Source: Dyadobacter chenwenxiniae
GTDB taxonomy: Bacteria; Bacteroidota; Bacteroidia; Cytophagales; Spirosomataceae
Reading direction: 5' to 3'
Length of the DNA: 64,000 nucleotides
Assembly: GCF_022869785.1 (NCBI RefSeq)
Contig: NZ_CP094997.1
Span: 124,001-188,000, forward strand
Shown: piece after piece, positions 42,968 through 51,129 of the stretch
Layout: each line of letters starts with the position of its first letter
Numbering within the stretch: position 1 is the stretch's first letter
Program-made: the position numbers and the translations under genes
The notes under the pieces: model-generated
Told to the model about the DNA's origin: nothing
The model's input: only the letters and a program-made list of their open reading frames with translations
The model's database searches: none

Positions 42968-45900
42968 TTAAAGTGTTCTTTTCACCTCCCGAAGCTCGAA
43001 GCTTTCGATAATGTCACCCACTTCTATGTCGTTGTAATTCTTGATGCTCAAACCGCACTCGTAACCGTTTCTAACTTCCTGCACGTCATCTTTGTAACGT
43101 TTCAGCGAGTCAATTTCGCCGGTCAGCAGTACAATACCATCACGAACAACGCGAATCTTATTGCTCCGTTTCACATAGCCATCGGTAACATAGCAACCTG
43201 CAATTGTTCCGATACGGCTAATTTTAAATACTTCGCGAATTTCAATATTTCCGGTAATGATCTCCTCGATAGAAGGTGCAAGCATACCCGTCATCGCATC
43301 TTTGATCTCGTCGATGGCCTGATAAATGACCGAGTAATGACGGATTTCGATTTGATCCTGCTCAGCCATTTTCTTCGCATTTGAAGAAGGACGAACCTGG
43401 AACCCGATCACAATCGCATCAGAGGCAATGGCAAGGTTAACATCCGATTCAGAGATCTGACCCACCGCTTTGTGGATAATGTTCACCTGAACTTCTGACG
43501 TAGAAAGTTGCAATAATGAATCAGAAAGCGCTTCAACCGATCCATCCACGTCACCTTTAACGATCAGGTTCAGCTCACGGAAGCTTCCGATGGCCTTACG
43601 ACGCCCGATCTCTTCAAGCGTAATGTGCTTACGCGTCCGGATAGACTGCTCGCGTTGGATCTGCTCACGTTTGGTGGCGATATCACGCGCATCCCGTTCG
43701 TTTTCAAAAACATTAAAGCGATCACCTGCTTGCGGGGCTCCATTGATACCCAGCAACTGAACTGGCATGGATGGTCCGGCTGTTTTAAGCTTTTTACCCA
43801 GGTAATCAGTCATCGCTTTCACTTTACCGTAATGCGAGCCAGCAAGAATAACGTCTCCCACTTTCAGCGTTCCGGTCTGTACAAGGATTGTAGTTACATA
43901 TCCGCGACCTTTGTCAAGAGAAGCCTCTACAACTGCTCCTACGGCACGGCGATTTGGATTGGCTTTCAATTCCAGCAATTCGGCTTCAAGCAATACTTTT
44001 TCAAGCAGCTCATCTATACCCAATCCCGATTTGGACGAAATTTCCTGAGTTTGGTATTTACCACCCCATTCTTCAACCAGAAGGTTCATGTTGGCTAGTT
44101 CTTCACGGATCTTTTCTGTGTTAGCACCCGCCTTATCCACTTTACTGAATGCAAATACGATCGGCGCACCAGCCACTTGTGCGTGGTTAATGGCTTCACG
44201 CGTTTGAGGCATCACGCTATCGTCTGCTGCAATCACAATAATGACAACGTCGGTAACATTGGCACCACGAGCACGCATCGCTGTAAATGCTTCGTGACCA
44301 GGTGTATCAAGGAATGTTACTTGTTTTCCTGTTTTGGTCTTCACACTATATGCACCAATGTGCTGGGTAATTCCGCCCGCTTCACCACTGGCAACGTTTT
44401 CCTGCCGGATATAATCCAGAAGGGAAGTTTTACCGTGATCGACGTGACCCATGATTGTGACAATCGGCGCTCTTTCTATAAGAGATCCTTCTTCATCAAT
44501 TTCTTCCTGCACATCATTCTGCACTTCTTCTTCGGCCGAGATGAATGCAACTTCAAAGCCAAATTCGTCAGCGATGAAAGTGATCGCTTCTGCATCCAGA
44601 CGCTGATTGATTGACACGAACATGCCCATGCTCATACAAACCGAAATAACTTCCTGAACTGTTACATCCATTAGTGAAGCCAAATCGTTTGCCGAAACAA
44701 ATTCTGTTACGCGCAATACTTTTGTTTCGTCTGAATCAAAGCCGTTGGGATCGTTCTGATCTCCGCGGTCTCTGCGACGCGTCCCTTTACCACCACGACC
44801 TACATTCCTGGTGTTTCCACCACCCATGCGGGCCATTGTGGCCTTAATGTTATCTGAAACTTCTTTGTCTGAAACTTCCTCTCTTTTAACGCCACGGCGG
44901 TTGTTGCTGCCTGCATTGCTGCGGTTGTTAGGCCCGCTTCTGGCGGCTGCATTGCCTGCTGCCGGCGTTGTACCTGGCGCGGCGGGTGCTCCCGGAGCAG
45001 CCGGACGGTTTCCTGTGCGGTTTGCAGCTGGCGGAACATTTGCCTCCTTAGGTCTTGCAGGTGCATTTGGATCTGCTGGTGCAGTAGCAGGGCGGTTTTC
45101 ACCGGCAACTACCACGCCATCGCGGATTCTCTTGCGTTTTCTGCGGCGTTTCTTATCTGCTGCAGTATCGCTGCTGGAAGCAACGGGGTCTTTTTTCTTA
45201 TTTTTATCAGAAGGAAGCTCAATCTTACCTATTACACGAAGTCCGCGCAGCTGTTCTCCTTTGGCTTCTATTAAATTCGATTCGGCAGCCTCTTCAACCG
45301 GAGCGGCTGGTGCAGCACTTTCCACAGCTGTCGTTGGCGCTTCTGCAACAAGTACGCTTTCTTGAACCGGTGCGCTTTCTGCAACCGGTGCGGGTTTCGG
45401 CGTTTCAGCCTCAATTTGTTGCTCGGGAACAGATTCAGCTACTGATTTCGGCTCTTCGGATTTTGGCTGCTGAGGCTGTTCAGCTTTCGGCTGCTCGGTA
45501 ACAGGTTCAGGTGTTTTTTCAGGAGCTTGCGTCTGTGCTGGCTCAGTTTGTGGTTCAAGCTGTGCAACAGGTTCGGGCTTTGGTTCGGCCTTAGGCTCAA
45601 CCACCGGTGCTTGCGTCTCTTTCGTTTCCGAAACGACTTCCTTAGCAACTTGCGGTTTCGGCGCCTCGACAGGCGGTGTCGGCGCAGGTCTTCTTGCGTC
45701 TAAATCTATTTTACCAACCACCTTAATTCCGGGCAGGCGGTTTTCGAAAGCGGGTTGCACATTTGATTCGCTTTCTTCAACAACAGGATTCTCTTCGGCT
45801 TTCGAAGGGTTGTTACGGAAGTAAAGTATTCCATCAACATCACTTTTTACTTTCTCTTCCTTTGTTTCTACCGGAGTCTCAGTCTGAACAGGTTTAAAGG

Positions 45901-46090
45901 AAAGGGATGATTTTAGATCATCAGATTTGAAATCCTTTGCAAGGAAATCAATCTGATCAGAATTAATCTTTGTATTCGGGTTACTCTCCACCTTATACCC
46001 TTTGGCAGACAGGTGATCCACGATCGTAGTAATTCCTACGTTCAGGATCCGTGCCACTTGGCTAAGGCGCATCATTTTATCTTCTGCCAT
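42968..46090 (-). CDS. infB: Translation initiation factor IF-2
   Basis: 1040 residues. It delivers fMet-tRNA to the 30S subunit and drives subunit joining with GTP. Residues 1-50 form the IF2_N helical domain (RLSQVARILNVGITTIVDHL). About 350 residues of Pro/Glu/Ala-rich linker and Lys/Arg-rich patches follow, then a second IF2_N-like segment (TEFVSANDLASLMDVTVQEV). The GTPase has G1 GHVDHGKTS at 548, then ITQHIGAYS and DTPGHEAF. The G4 motif, usually NKxD, reads SKVD at 649-652. Domains II, III and C2 complete the protein (the end includes YECGLSIKNYNDIEVGDIIE). Last gene of the rimP-nusA-infB operon, 72 bp after nusA. Confidence 0.98.
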   Translation of the reverse strand: MAEDKMMRLSQVARILNVGITTIVDHLSAKGYKVESNPNTKINSDQIDFLAKDFKSDDLKSSLSFKPVQTETPVETKEEKVKSDVDGILYFRNNPSKAEENPVVEESESNVQPAFENRLPGIKVVGKIDLDARRPAPTPPVEAPKPQVAKEVVSETKETQAPVVEPKAEPKPEPVAQLEPQTEPAQTQAPEKTPEPVTEQPKAEQPQQPKSEEPKSVAESVPEQQIEAETPKPAPVAESAPVQESVLVAEAPTTAVESAAPAAPVEEAAESNLIEAKGEQLRGLRVIGKIELPSDKNKKKDPVASSSDTAADKKRRRKRKRIRDGVVVAGENRPATAPADPNAPARPKEANVPPAANRTGNRPAAPGAPAAPGTTPAAGNAAARSGPNNRSNAGSNNRRGVKREEVSDKEVSDNIKATMARMGGGNTRNVGRGGKGTRRRDRGDQNDPNGFDSDETKVLRVTEFVSANDLASLMDVTVQEVISVCMSMGMFVSINQRLDAEAITFIADEFGFEVAFISAEEEVQNDVQEEIDEEGSLIERAPIVTIMGHVDHGKTSLLDYIRQENVASGEAGGITQHIGAYSVKTKTGKQVTFLDTPGHEAFTAMRARGANVTDVVIIVIAADDSVMPQTREAINHAQVAGAPIVFAFSKVDKAGANTEKIREELANMNLLVEEWGGKYQTQEISSKSGLGIDELLEKVLLEAELLELKANPNRRAVGAVVEASLDKGRGYVTTILVQTGTLKVGDVILAGSHYGKVKAMTDYLGKKLKTAGPSMPVQLLGINGAPQAGDRFNVFENERDARDIATKREQIQREQSIRTRKHITLEEIGRRKAIGSFRELNLIVKGDVDGSVEALSDSLLQLSTSEVQVNIIHKAVGQISESDVNLAIASDAIVIGFQVRPSSNAKKMAEQDQIEIRHYSVIYQAIDEIKDAMTGMLAPSIEEIITGNIEIREVFKISRIGTIAGCYVTDGYVKRSNKIRVVRDGIVLLTGEIDSLKRYKDDVQEVRNGYECGLSIKNYNDIEVGDIIESFELREVKRTL

Positions 46091-46162
46091 ATTAGCAATT
46101 AGTAGAAAAAGTTTTGCATTGGCAGATCTAACCCCTGGATTAAAACTGCCGGTTATTGTAAA

Positions 46163-47404
46163 TTATTCAAACTCTTTTCGAAGAATGTCAAGAACTTCTT
46201 CAACCGTTGCTTCTTCAAGATCGGTTCTTCTGACAAGTTCTTCCTTATTAAGTGCCAGCACACTTTTGGCCGTATCCAGACCAATTTTGTGCAGTTCACT
46301 GATAATCCATTCGTCAATTTCATCAGAGAATTCGGTCAAATCGACGTCTTCGTCGTTCTGTTCTTCTATGTCTCTGAAAACATCAATTTCCATTCCGACC
46401 AGCTTGCCCGCTAATTTAATGTTCTGGCCACCTTTACCGATTGCCAGCGAAACCTGGTCGGGTTTAAGGAAAACAGAGACGCGCTTGGCATCGCGGTCAA
46501 TTTGCATTGAACTTACCTTGGCCGGACTCAGCGCCCTGCTGATCAGAAGTTCAAGGTTGTCGGTATAATTGATAACATCTATATTCTCATTACCAAGTTC
46601 CCGCACGATTGAATGGATACGCGATCCTTTCATTCCTACACAGGCACCAACCGGGTCAATTCTGTCGTCGTAGGATTCAACGGCTACTTTTGCACGTTCC
46701 CCTGGTTCACGAACAACACGTCTTACAGAAATAATTCCATCATAAATCTCAGGAATCTCAACTTCGAACAACCTTTCCAGAAAAACCGGTGAAGTTCTTG
46801 ATAGCGTGATCCGGGGAGAACCATTGTTCATTTCCACTTTGTGGATCACAGACTTAACGGATTCTCCTTTCCTGAAACGGTCTTTTGAAATCTGCTCAGT
46901 GCGTGGAAGCGAAAGTTCGTTGCCTTCTGAATCGACAATGATTACTTCGTGCCTCAATGTCTGATACACCTCGCCGGTAATCATTTCACCCACCTGATCC
47001 TTGTATTTCTCGAACATGATTTCTTTTTCCATGTCTTTGATTTTCTGGATCAAAGTCTGCCTTGCCGTTTGAACGAGCCTACGGCCGAATTCAACGAGCT
47101 TAACTTCCTCTGCAACCTCTTCACCTACTTCAAAGTCACTCTGAATCTTGCGGGCTTCTGCCAGTGGTATTTTGTTATAATCCCATATGTCCTCGGAGTT
47201 GTCGTCGACGATCTCTCGTGTCCGCCACATTTCAAGGTCTCCGCTTTCTGGGTTAATGATTACGTCAAAATTATCATCGGTGCCGTATTTCTTGCGAATC
47301 ATTGTACGAAACACTTCTTCCAAAACACTGATCATCGTTGGACGATCGATGTTTTTGGAGCTTGCAAACTCGGCGAATGACTCAATTAATATTCCGCTAT
47401 CCAT
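46163..47404 (-). CDS. nusA: Transcription termination/antitermination factor NusA
   Basis: 413 residues. It binds RNA polymerase and RNA to modulate pausing, termination and antitermination. The N-terminal polymerase-binding domain includes MISVLEEVFRTMIRKKYGTD. An S1 domain follows (GEVYQTLRHEVIIVDSEG), then two KH domains: DPVGACVGMKGSRIHSIVRE with ENIDVI, and VSLAIGKGGQNIKLAGKLVG with EIDVF. The acidic tail (EEQNDEDVDLTEFSDEIDEW) and a short helical end follow; the C-terminal AR repeats of proteobacterial NusA are absent, which is normal for this phylum. Position between rimP and infB matches the conserved operon. Confidence 0.98.
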   Translation of the reverse strand: MDSGILIESFAEFASSKNIDRPTMISVLEEVFRTMIRKKYGTDDNFDVIINPESGDLEMWRTREIVDDNSEDIWDYNKIPLAEARKIQSDFEVGEEVAEEVKLVEFGRRLVQTARQTLIQKIKDMEKEIMFEKYKDQVGEMITGEVYQTLRHEVIIVDSEGNELSLPRTEQISKDRFRKGESVKSVIHKVEMNNGSPRITLSRTSPVFLERLFEVEIPEIYDGIISVRRVVREPGERAKVAVESYDDRIDPVGACVGMKGSRIHSIVRELGNENIDVINYTDNLELLISRALSPAKVSSMQIDRDAKRVSVFLKPDQVSLAIGKGGQNIKLAGKLVGMEIDVFRDIEEQNDEDVDLTEFSDEIDEWIISELHKIGLDTAKSVLALNKEELVRRTDLEEATVEEVLDILRKEFE

Positions 47405-47490
47405 TGCTTATGTTATAGATATTTGCTGATACTAAGTTATACATATTATATAATTGATTACAAATCAGAATAATGATCTGGCTTGCAACT

Positions 47491-47973
47491 TTATTTAAAT
47501 GAAATTTCTATTAAAGCCTTTGAAATATCGTCAAACGGAATTTCCCGGATCAACTCAGCTGGGTCAATGGGTATTTTCGCTTTCTTTTTAGGTGCAGGTA
47601 ACTGTAATTTTACAATTTCTTCACTCGCCTCGATCAATGTCCCCGAAATGACCTCTCCCGTTTTCAAAGTAACCTTTAAATTCCTACCCAGGTTTTTTCG
47701 ATATTGCCTGTGCAAAAGCAAAGGCTGGTCTAATCCGGGTGATGAAACTTCAAGTGTGTAGGCGTCAGCAAAAACTTCCAGCTCTTCCAGTTGCTTGGCC
47801 AATCTCCTGCTGATGGATGTACATTGCTGAATGGTAATCCCTTCGTCGCTGTCGACAAGAATTGACACTTTTTGACTTACCTTGGAAGGCTTAATAATGA
47901 TATCTACAAGGAAACAGTCGCCATCCTGTAAAAATGGTTCCAGCAAAGCTTCCAACTGCTCTTTTATTGTCAT
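47491..47973 (-). CDS. rimP: Ribosome maturation factor RimP
   Basis: 160 residues. It assists 30S subunit maturation. The N-terminal domain contains DCFLVDIIIKPSKVSQKVSI and DEGITIQQCTSISRRLAKQL, and the centre contains the signature YTLEVSSPGLDQPL. The C-terminal SH3-like domain follows (GRNLKVTLKTGEVISGTL). First gene of the operon with nusA (86 bp downstream) and infB. An exact TAnnTTTG promoter and a terminator-like hairpin lie in its leader, suggesting the operon may be attenuated; NusA from the same operon would be a natural effector, but this is inference. Confidence 0.97.
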   Translation of the reverse strand: MTIKEQLEALLEPFLQDGDCFLVDIIIKPSKVSQKVSILVDSDEGITIQQCTSISRRLAKQLEELEVFADAYTLEVSSPGLDQPLLLHRQYRKNLGRNLKVTLKTGEVISGTLIEASEEIVKLQLPAPKKKAKIPIDPAELIREIPFDDISKALIEISFK

Positions 47974-47991
47974 GTACGGCTTACTGCAAAT

Positions 47992-48015
47992 AAAAAAGGG
48001 GATTTAAGACCCCCT
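47992..48015 (-). promoter_or_regulatory. Terminator-like hairpin in the rimP leader
   Basis: On the minus strand: a short G-rich/C-rich stem (AGGGG with CCCCT) and 9-nt loop followed by a run of Ts, about 20 nt before the rimP ATG and downstream of the predicted transcription start. The stem is short, so it may act as an attenuator rather than a full terminator. Confidence 0.45.
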
Positions 48016-48044
48016 CAATCAATCGATCAAAATAGAATTATTTG

Positions 48045-48075
48045 CAAAGGTAAAAATATTTTATCATTTGTACAA
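48045..48075 (-). promoter_or_regulatory. Promoter of the rimP-nusA-infB operon
   Basis: Minus strand: TTG at 48075-48073, a 20-bp spacer, then TACCTTTG at 48052-48045 (exact TAnnTTTG). The predicted leader before rimP is about 65 nt and contains the hairpin at 47992-48015. Confidence 0.65.
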
Positions 48076-48111
48076 GTTAAAGCGATGTCTTCTAAATTGA
48101 TGTCAATCGCC

Positions 48112-48119
48112 TATTTTTG
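48112..48119 (+). promoter_or_regulatory. TATTTTTG -7-type element before the EEP-family gene
   Basis: An exact TAnnTTTG match 24 bp before the ATG at 48144. No convincing TTG partner lies 17-20 bp upstream, so it is a weak call. It makes the alternative TTG start at 48117 unlikely. Confidence 0.4.
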
Positions 48120-48143
48120 CGAAAAAATGCGATATTTGAATTA

Positions 48144-49253
48144 ATGAAAGGGTTAAAAAACTTCCTCTGGTTCCTCTACAAGTGCTTTGCGGCCTATACC
48201 CTGCTGATTTACATACTGATACTATGGATTCCGCTCAAAGGGTGGGTGGCCGGATTCATGATGATGTCCTTTCCGGTGGTGGTCATTGTCCATCTGGTCA
48301 GCATTCCAATCTGGTTTATTGTGGAGCGAAAAAAAGCATTATTGCCTTTGGTCATGGCTGCGTTGGCTGGGATATTTCTTTCCAGGACGTATTCTTTCGG
48401 TCATAAAGCTGACGAGCAGGAGCTTGCCAGGTCATTCTCTGTGATGAACTACAATGTGCACAGCTTTCAGCGAAATGAAGACCTGAAAGATCCCCAGGTC
48501 AGAGGGAACATTGGCGATATGAAAAGCTGGATATCCTCTTCGGATGCCGACATTCTTTGCATGTCAGAGTATTTCAGTGACCGTGGCAAGCTCCTTAACA
48601 TCAATAAGGCGCTGGATAGCGCCGGATATGTGTACAGCGCATTTTATAGCCGCAATAAAGCTGAAAACCATACGCATTCCTGGGGACTTGCGGTTTTATC
48701 AAAGTATCCTATCCTTGCCCAGCGTGACACGATTTTCGAAGCGCAGAATGGCATGTTGCAGGCTGATATCAAAATCAAAGGCGATACGGTTCGCATCATT
48801 GCCGTGCACCTTTATTCGATGACATTGAAGCTCAGCGCACTGGTTCATCAAAAGCAGATGGATGGGGTTAAGAAAGAAGGAAAGATCACCTTCGAGCGCA
48901 TGCGGAATGGTTTTGTAAGAAGATCGGCCGAAATGAGCGCCCTGGAAACCTGGATCAATGCCTCACCGTACCCTGTCATTGTTTGCGGAGACTTCAATGA
49001 GATCCCTTATGGTTACGTTTACAGCAAAATGCGTAGCTTACTCAGAAACGGTTTTGAAGAGAAAGGGGATGGGTTTGGCTTTACTTTTAATCATCTGCCT
49101 TATTATATCCGTATAGATCACCAATTTTACAGCGATGATGAGCTTCAAATCCAAGACTTTACTACATTCGATAAGGTTGACTATTCAGACCATTACCCGG
49201 TGATGGGACATTACCAGTTCAAACGTGACGGGCTAGGGGAGAAGAAAGATTAG
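48144..49253 (+). CDS. Membrane-anchored endonuclease/exonuclease/phosphatase (EEP) family protein
   Basis: 369 residues from the ATG at 48144. Three N-terminal membrane helices occupy about 85 residues (LLIYILILWIPLKGWVAGFM, FPVVVIVHLVSIPIWFIV, LPLVMAALAGIFLS). The EEP catalytic domain follows: MNYNVHSFQRNEDLKD, DILCMSEYF, SWGLAVLSKYPI, VHLYS, VCGDFNEIPYGYV and the terminal DYSDHYPV. These give the usual metal-binding Asn, Glu and Asp-His residues. Such membrane EEP proteins of Bacteroidota are of unknown substrate (a phosphodiester or phospholipid is possible). It is divergent from the rimP operon. Confidence 0.9.
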   Translation: MKGLKNFLWFLYKCFAAYTLLIYILILWIPLKGWVAGFMMMSFPVVVIVHLVSIPIWFIVERKKALLPLVMAALAGIFLSRTYSFGHKADEQELARSFSVMNYNVHSFQRNEDLKDPQVRGNIGDMKSWISSSDADILCMSEYFSDRGKLLNINKALDSAGYVYSAFYSRNKAENHTHSWGLAVLSKYPILAQRDTIFEAQNGMLQADIKIKGDTVRIIAVHLYSMTLKLSALVHQKQMDGVKKEGKITFERMRNGFVRRSAEMSALETWINASPYPVIVCGDFNEIPYGYVYSKMRSLLRNGFEEKGDGFGFTFNHLPYYIRIDHQFYSDDELQIQDFTTFDKVDYSDHYPVMGHYQFKRDGLGEKKD

Positions 49254-49258
49254 TACAG

Positions 49259-49603
49259 TTAAAAGTCTATTCCAAGACTATCCAGCTCGCTTGCCGATAC
49301 CGAAGGGGGGAAAATGCCTTTTTCGAGTTTGCTCTCTACGAGTTTGCCTGTTCTTAAAGCAGACTGCTCGTCTTTAAAACCGCTGTTGCCGGCAATGCCC
49401 GGTATGCTGCGCTGCTCAATGATGGGCGTGTCCTTATCAAGAATCCTGTAAGCCCAGCCAGAATCAACTTTGAAAGCTTCTACCTTTAAACGGCGAAGGC
49501 CTTTGCCGTCTGCACCTATATCTCCTTTGGGAAGAATGATATAAGTGACAGCAGCAAAGGCCAGTATGCCGACTATAACAATGAGTTTTTTCTTGCTACT
49601 CAC
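49259..49603 (-). CDS. DUF4907-family small exported protein
   Basis: 114 residues with a single N-terminal membrane segment (KLIVIVGILAFAAVTYIIL). The family core is VDSGWAYRILDKDTPIIEQR, SIPGIAGNSGFKDEQSALRT and the end KGIFPPSVSASELDSLGI. Function unknown. It follows the Kelch lipoprotein by 2 bp, so the two are certainly co-transcribed; DUF4907 genes often sit beside Kelch proteins, as far as I know. Confidence 0.85.
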   Translation of the reverse strand: MSSKKKLIVIVGILAFAAVTYIILPKGDIGADGKGLRRLKVEAFKVDSGWAYRILDKDTPIIEQRSIPGIAGNSGFKDEQSALRTGKLVESKLEKGIFPPSVSASELDSLGIDF

Positions 49604-49605
49604 AA

Positions 49606-50628
49606 TTACAGGTCGTCGTCGTCATTTACTGGTGCAGTTGGATCAAATGCCCAGAAATCGTCCGTGATGCTTCCTCCGGTTCCAAGGTAGCCCGTGTTAC
49701 CGATTGCAAATCCAGCTGCAAAAGCTCTGACACCGTCGAACGGTGCAACTTCAGTCCATGTATTGGTGCCTGGTGTATACTCCCAGGTGTCGGATTTGCC
49801 ATTTCCACCCACTATATAAGCTTTGTCATTGATTACGAACGAGAATGCATAAGATCTTCCTGTCAATTTATCATCCGTGTTGGCTTCCATCCTTGTCCAG
49901 GCACCAGTCCCGCTATTTCCGGCAGGATCAAAGCTGTAAAGATCTTTGGGTTCTCCGGTTCCCGAATTGGTCTGGCCAAAACCCACATATGCTTTACCAC
50001 CAACTGTAAATGAAACTGCGCCCCTGCGTTTTCCACCTGTAAAGGTTGCCCTTTCAGTCCACTTATCCGTCGTTGCATTATATTCGTAAAAATCCTGATA
50101 GTAACCGCTTCCATTCCATCCAAGGCCGACATATGCCCTGTTATCCGTTACAAAGGCGGTTGCATACTGGCGGGTTCCCCCGGCAAAATCAGCTTTTTTG
50201 GTCCATTTATTGCTAATAGGATCGTATTGATAAAAATCCTTCTTGTATCCGCCATCCACAGTGGTGACACCATCAAAACCGGTACCAACATAAGCTTTGC
50301 CACCCAGTACAAAAGCAACTGCATCATTTCTGCCGGATCCCTCAAACGGAGCAACTTGTGACCAGATTTTTGTCGTTGCGTCATAGGACCAGAAATCTTT
50401 AACTCTTTGAACAGTCTCGTTCGTAAGCCCTGTTCCGATATATCCCTTATTACCAATTACAAAGCTTACTGCGCGAGCCCTGGCTGATCCTCCGAAACTA
50501 GGAATGCCTGCTCTATACCAGTTTCCCATTTTGTCTGCTTCGGGATCATCTTTATTGCAACTGAGGGAAATAAATGCGGTTGAAGCAACCAGAAGGGCTA
50601 ATGAAGTCTTTTTTAAGGTATTAAACAT
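49606..50628 (-). CDS. Kelch-repeat lipoprotein
   Basis: 340 residues with a lipoprotein signal (STAFISLSCNKDDPEADK, Cys24). The mature protein is six Kelch-like blades of about 48 residues, each with an AxxFVxGxKAYVGxG core and a DFYxYDPxxxxW end (for example AVAFVLGGKAYVGTGFDG and KKDFYQYDPISNKWTKKADF), which fold as a beta-propeller. Probably an extracytoplasmic binding protein; no catalytic site recognised. It is first in a two-gene transcript with the DUF4907 gene. The DUF4270 gene on the other side is divergent across a 0.5-kb gap. Confidence 0.9.
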   Translation of the reverse strand: MFNTLKKTSLALLVASTAFISLSCNKDDPEADKMGNWYRAGIPSFGGSARARAVSFVIGNKGYIGTGLTNETVQRVKDFWSYDATTKIWSQVAPFEGSGRNDAVAFVLGGKAYVGTGFDGVTTVDGGYKKDFYQYDPISNKWTKKADFAGGTRQYATAFVTDNRAYVGLGWNGSGYYQDFYEYNATTDKWTERATFTGGKRRGAVSFTVGGKAYVGFGQTNSGTGEPKDLYSFDPAGNSGTGAWTRMEANTDDKLTGRSYAFSFVINDKAYIVGGNGKSDTWEYTPGTNTWTEVAPFDGVRAFAAGFAIGNTGYLGTGGSITDDFWAFDPTAPVNDDDDL

Positions 50629-51129
50629 GTAAAAAATATGGTTTGACTAATTGATACAATAGAAAAATGGTGAATAATGAGGCCCGGGAGTATGCCTTTT
50701 GTTAAGATTAATGCTTCAAAATCAGCAGTCGCTACTTGAAATTTTTTGCAAACATAACATCTTGATACTGCTAAGTAAAATTATATGTTATTTTTTGTCT
50801 AAAAGTTTAGCCTTCCGTGCAGCTTTTCAACGATGGTAGCATTGGTATTGTTGTCATAAGCTTGATTGTGTTTGGTTTAAAATAGCCTGGCTTGTTTTAC
50901 GTTTATCAACCATGTTTGCCACTTTTAGCTGCCATGTGGCGTAACTATGATCAGCGGCATGCATGGGTGGCACCAAAGCGCTGATGAGCGCCGTTTAAAA
51001 CCCTTACGTTCGGCTCTGTGTTTTTGTTGCAACGGATTCATGCCGCTTTAATTTGCCGCATTTGTCTTAATGATGTTGTAATTAAGATTACATATGATAA
51101 TTTTGCACTTTTTACTGTTCTTGCATTAA
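50629..51129. other. Intergenic region between divergent Kelch and DUF4270 genes
   Basis: Half a kilobase without a gene on either strand. The right end carries the DUF4270 promoter (51076-51105). The centre is mixed-composition sequence with short palindromes such as GCGGCATGCATGGGTGGC that do not form a clear structure. No RNA gene was recognised. Confidence 0.5.
51076..51105 (+). promoter_or_regulatory. Bacteroidota-type promoter for the DUF4270 gene
   Basis: TTG at 51076-51078, a 19-bp spacer, and TAATTTTG at 51098-51105 (exact TAnnTTTG), 24 bp before the ATG at 51130. Spacing is ideal for the primary sigma factor of this phylum. Confidence 0.7.

Noticed and set aside
44811..45365. 184-codon open frame opposite the infB linker
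   Set aside because: Low-complexity shadow of the Pro/Ala/Glu-rich IF-2 linker region.
45100..45760. Repetitive-looking DNA within infB
   Set aside because: Explained by the low-complexity Pro/Glu/Gln/Ala linker that IF-2 normally has; not a tandem repeat array.
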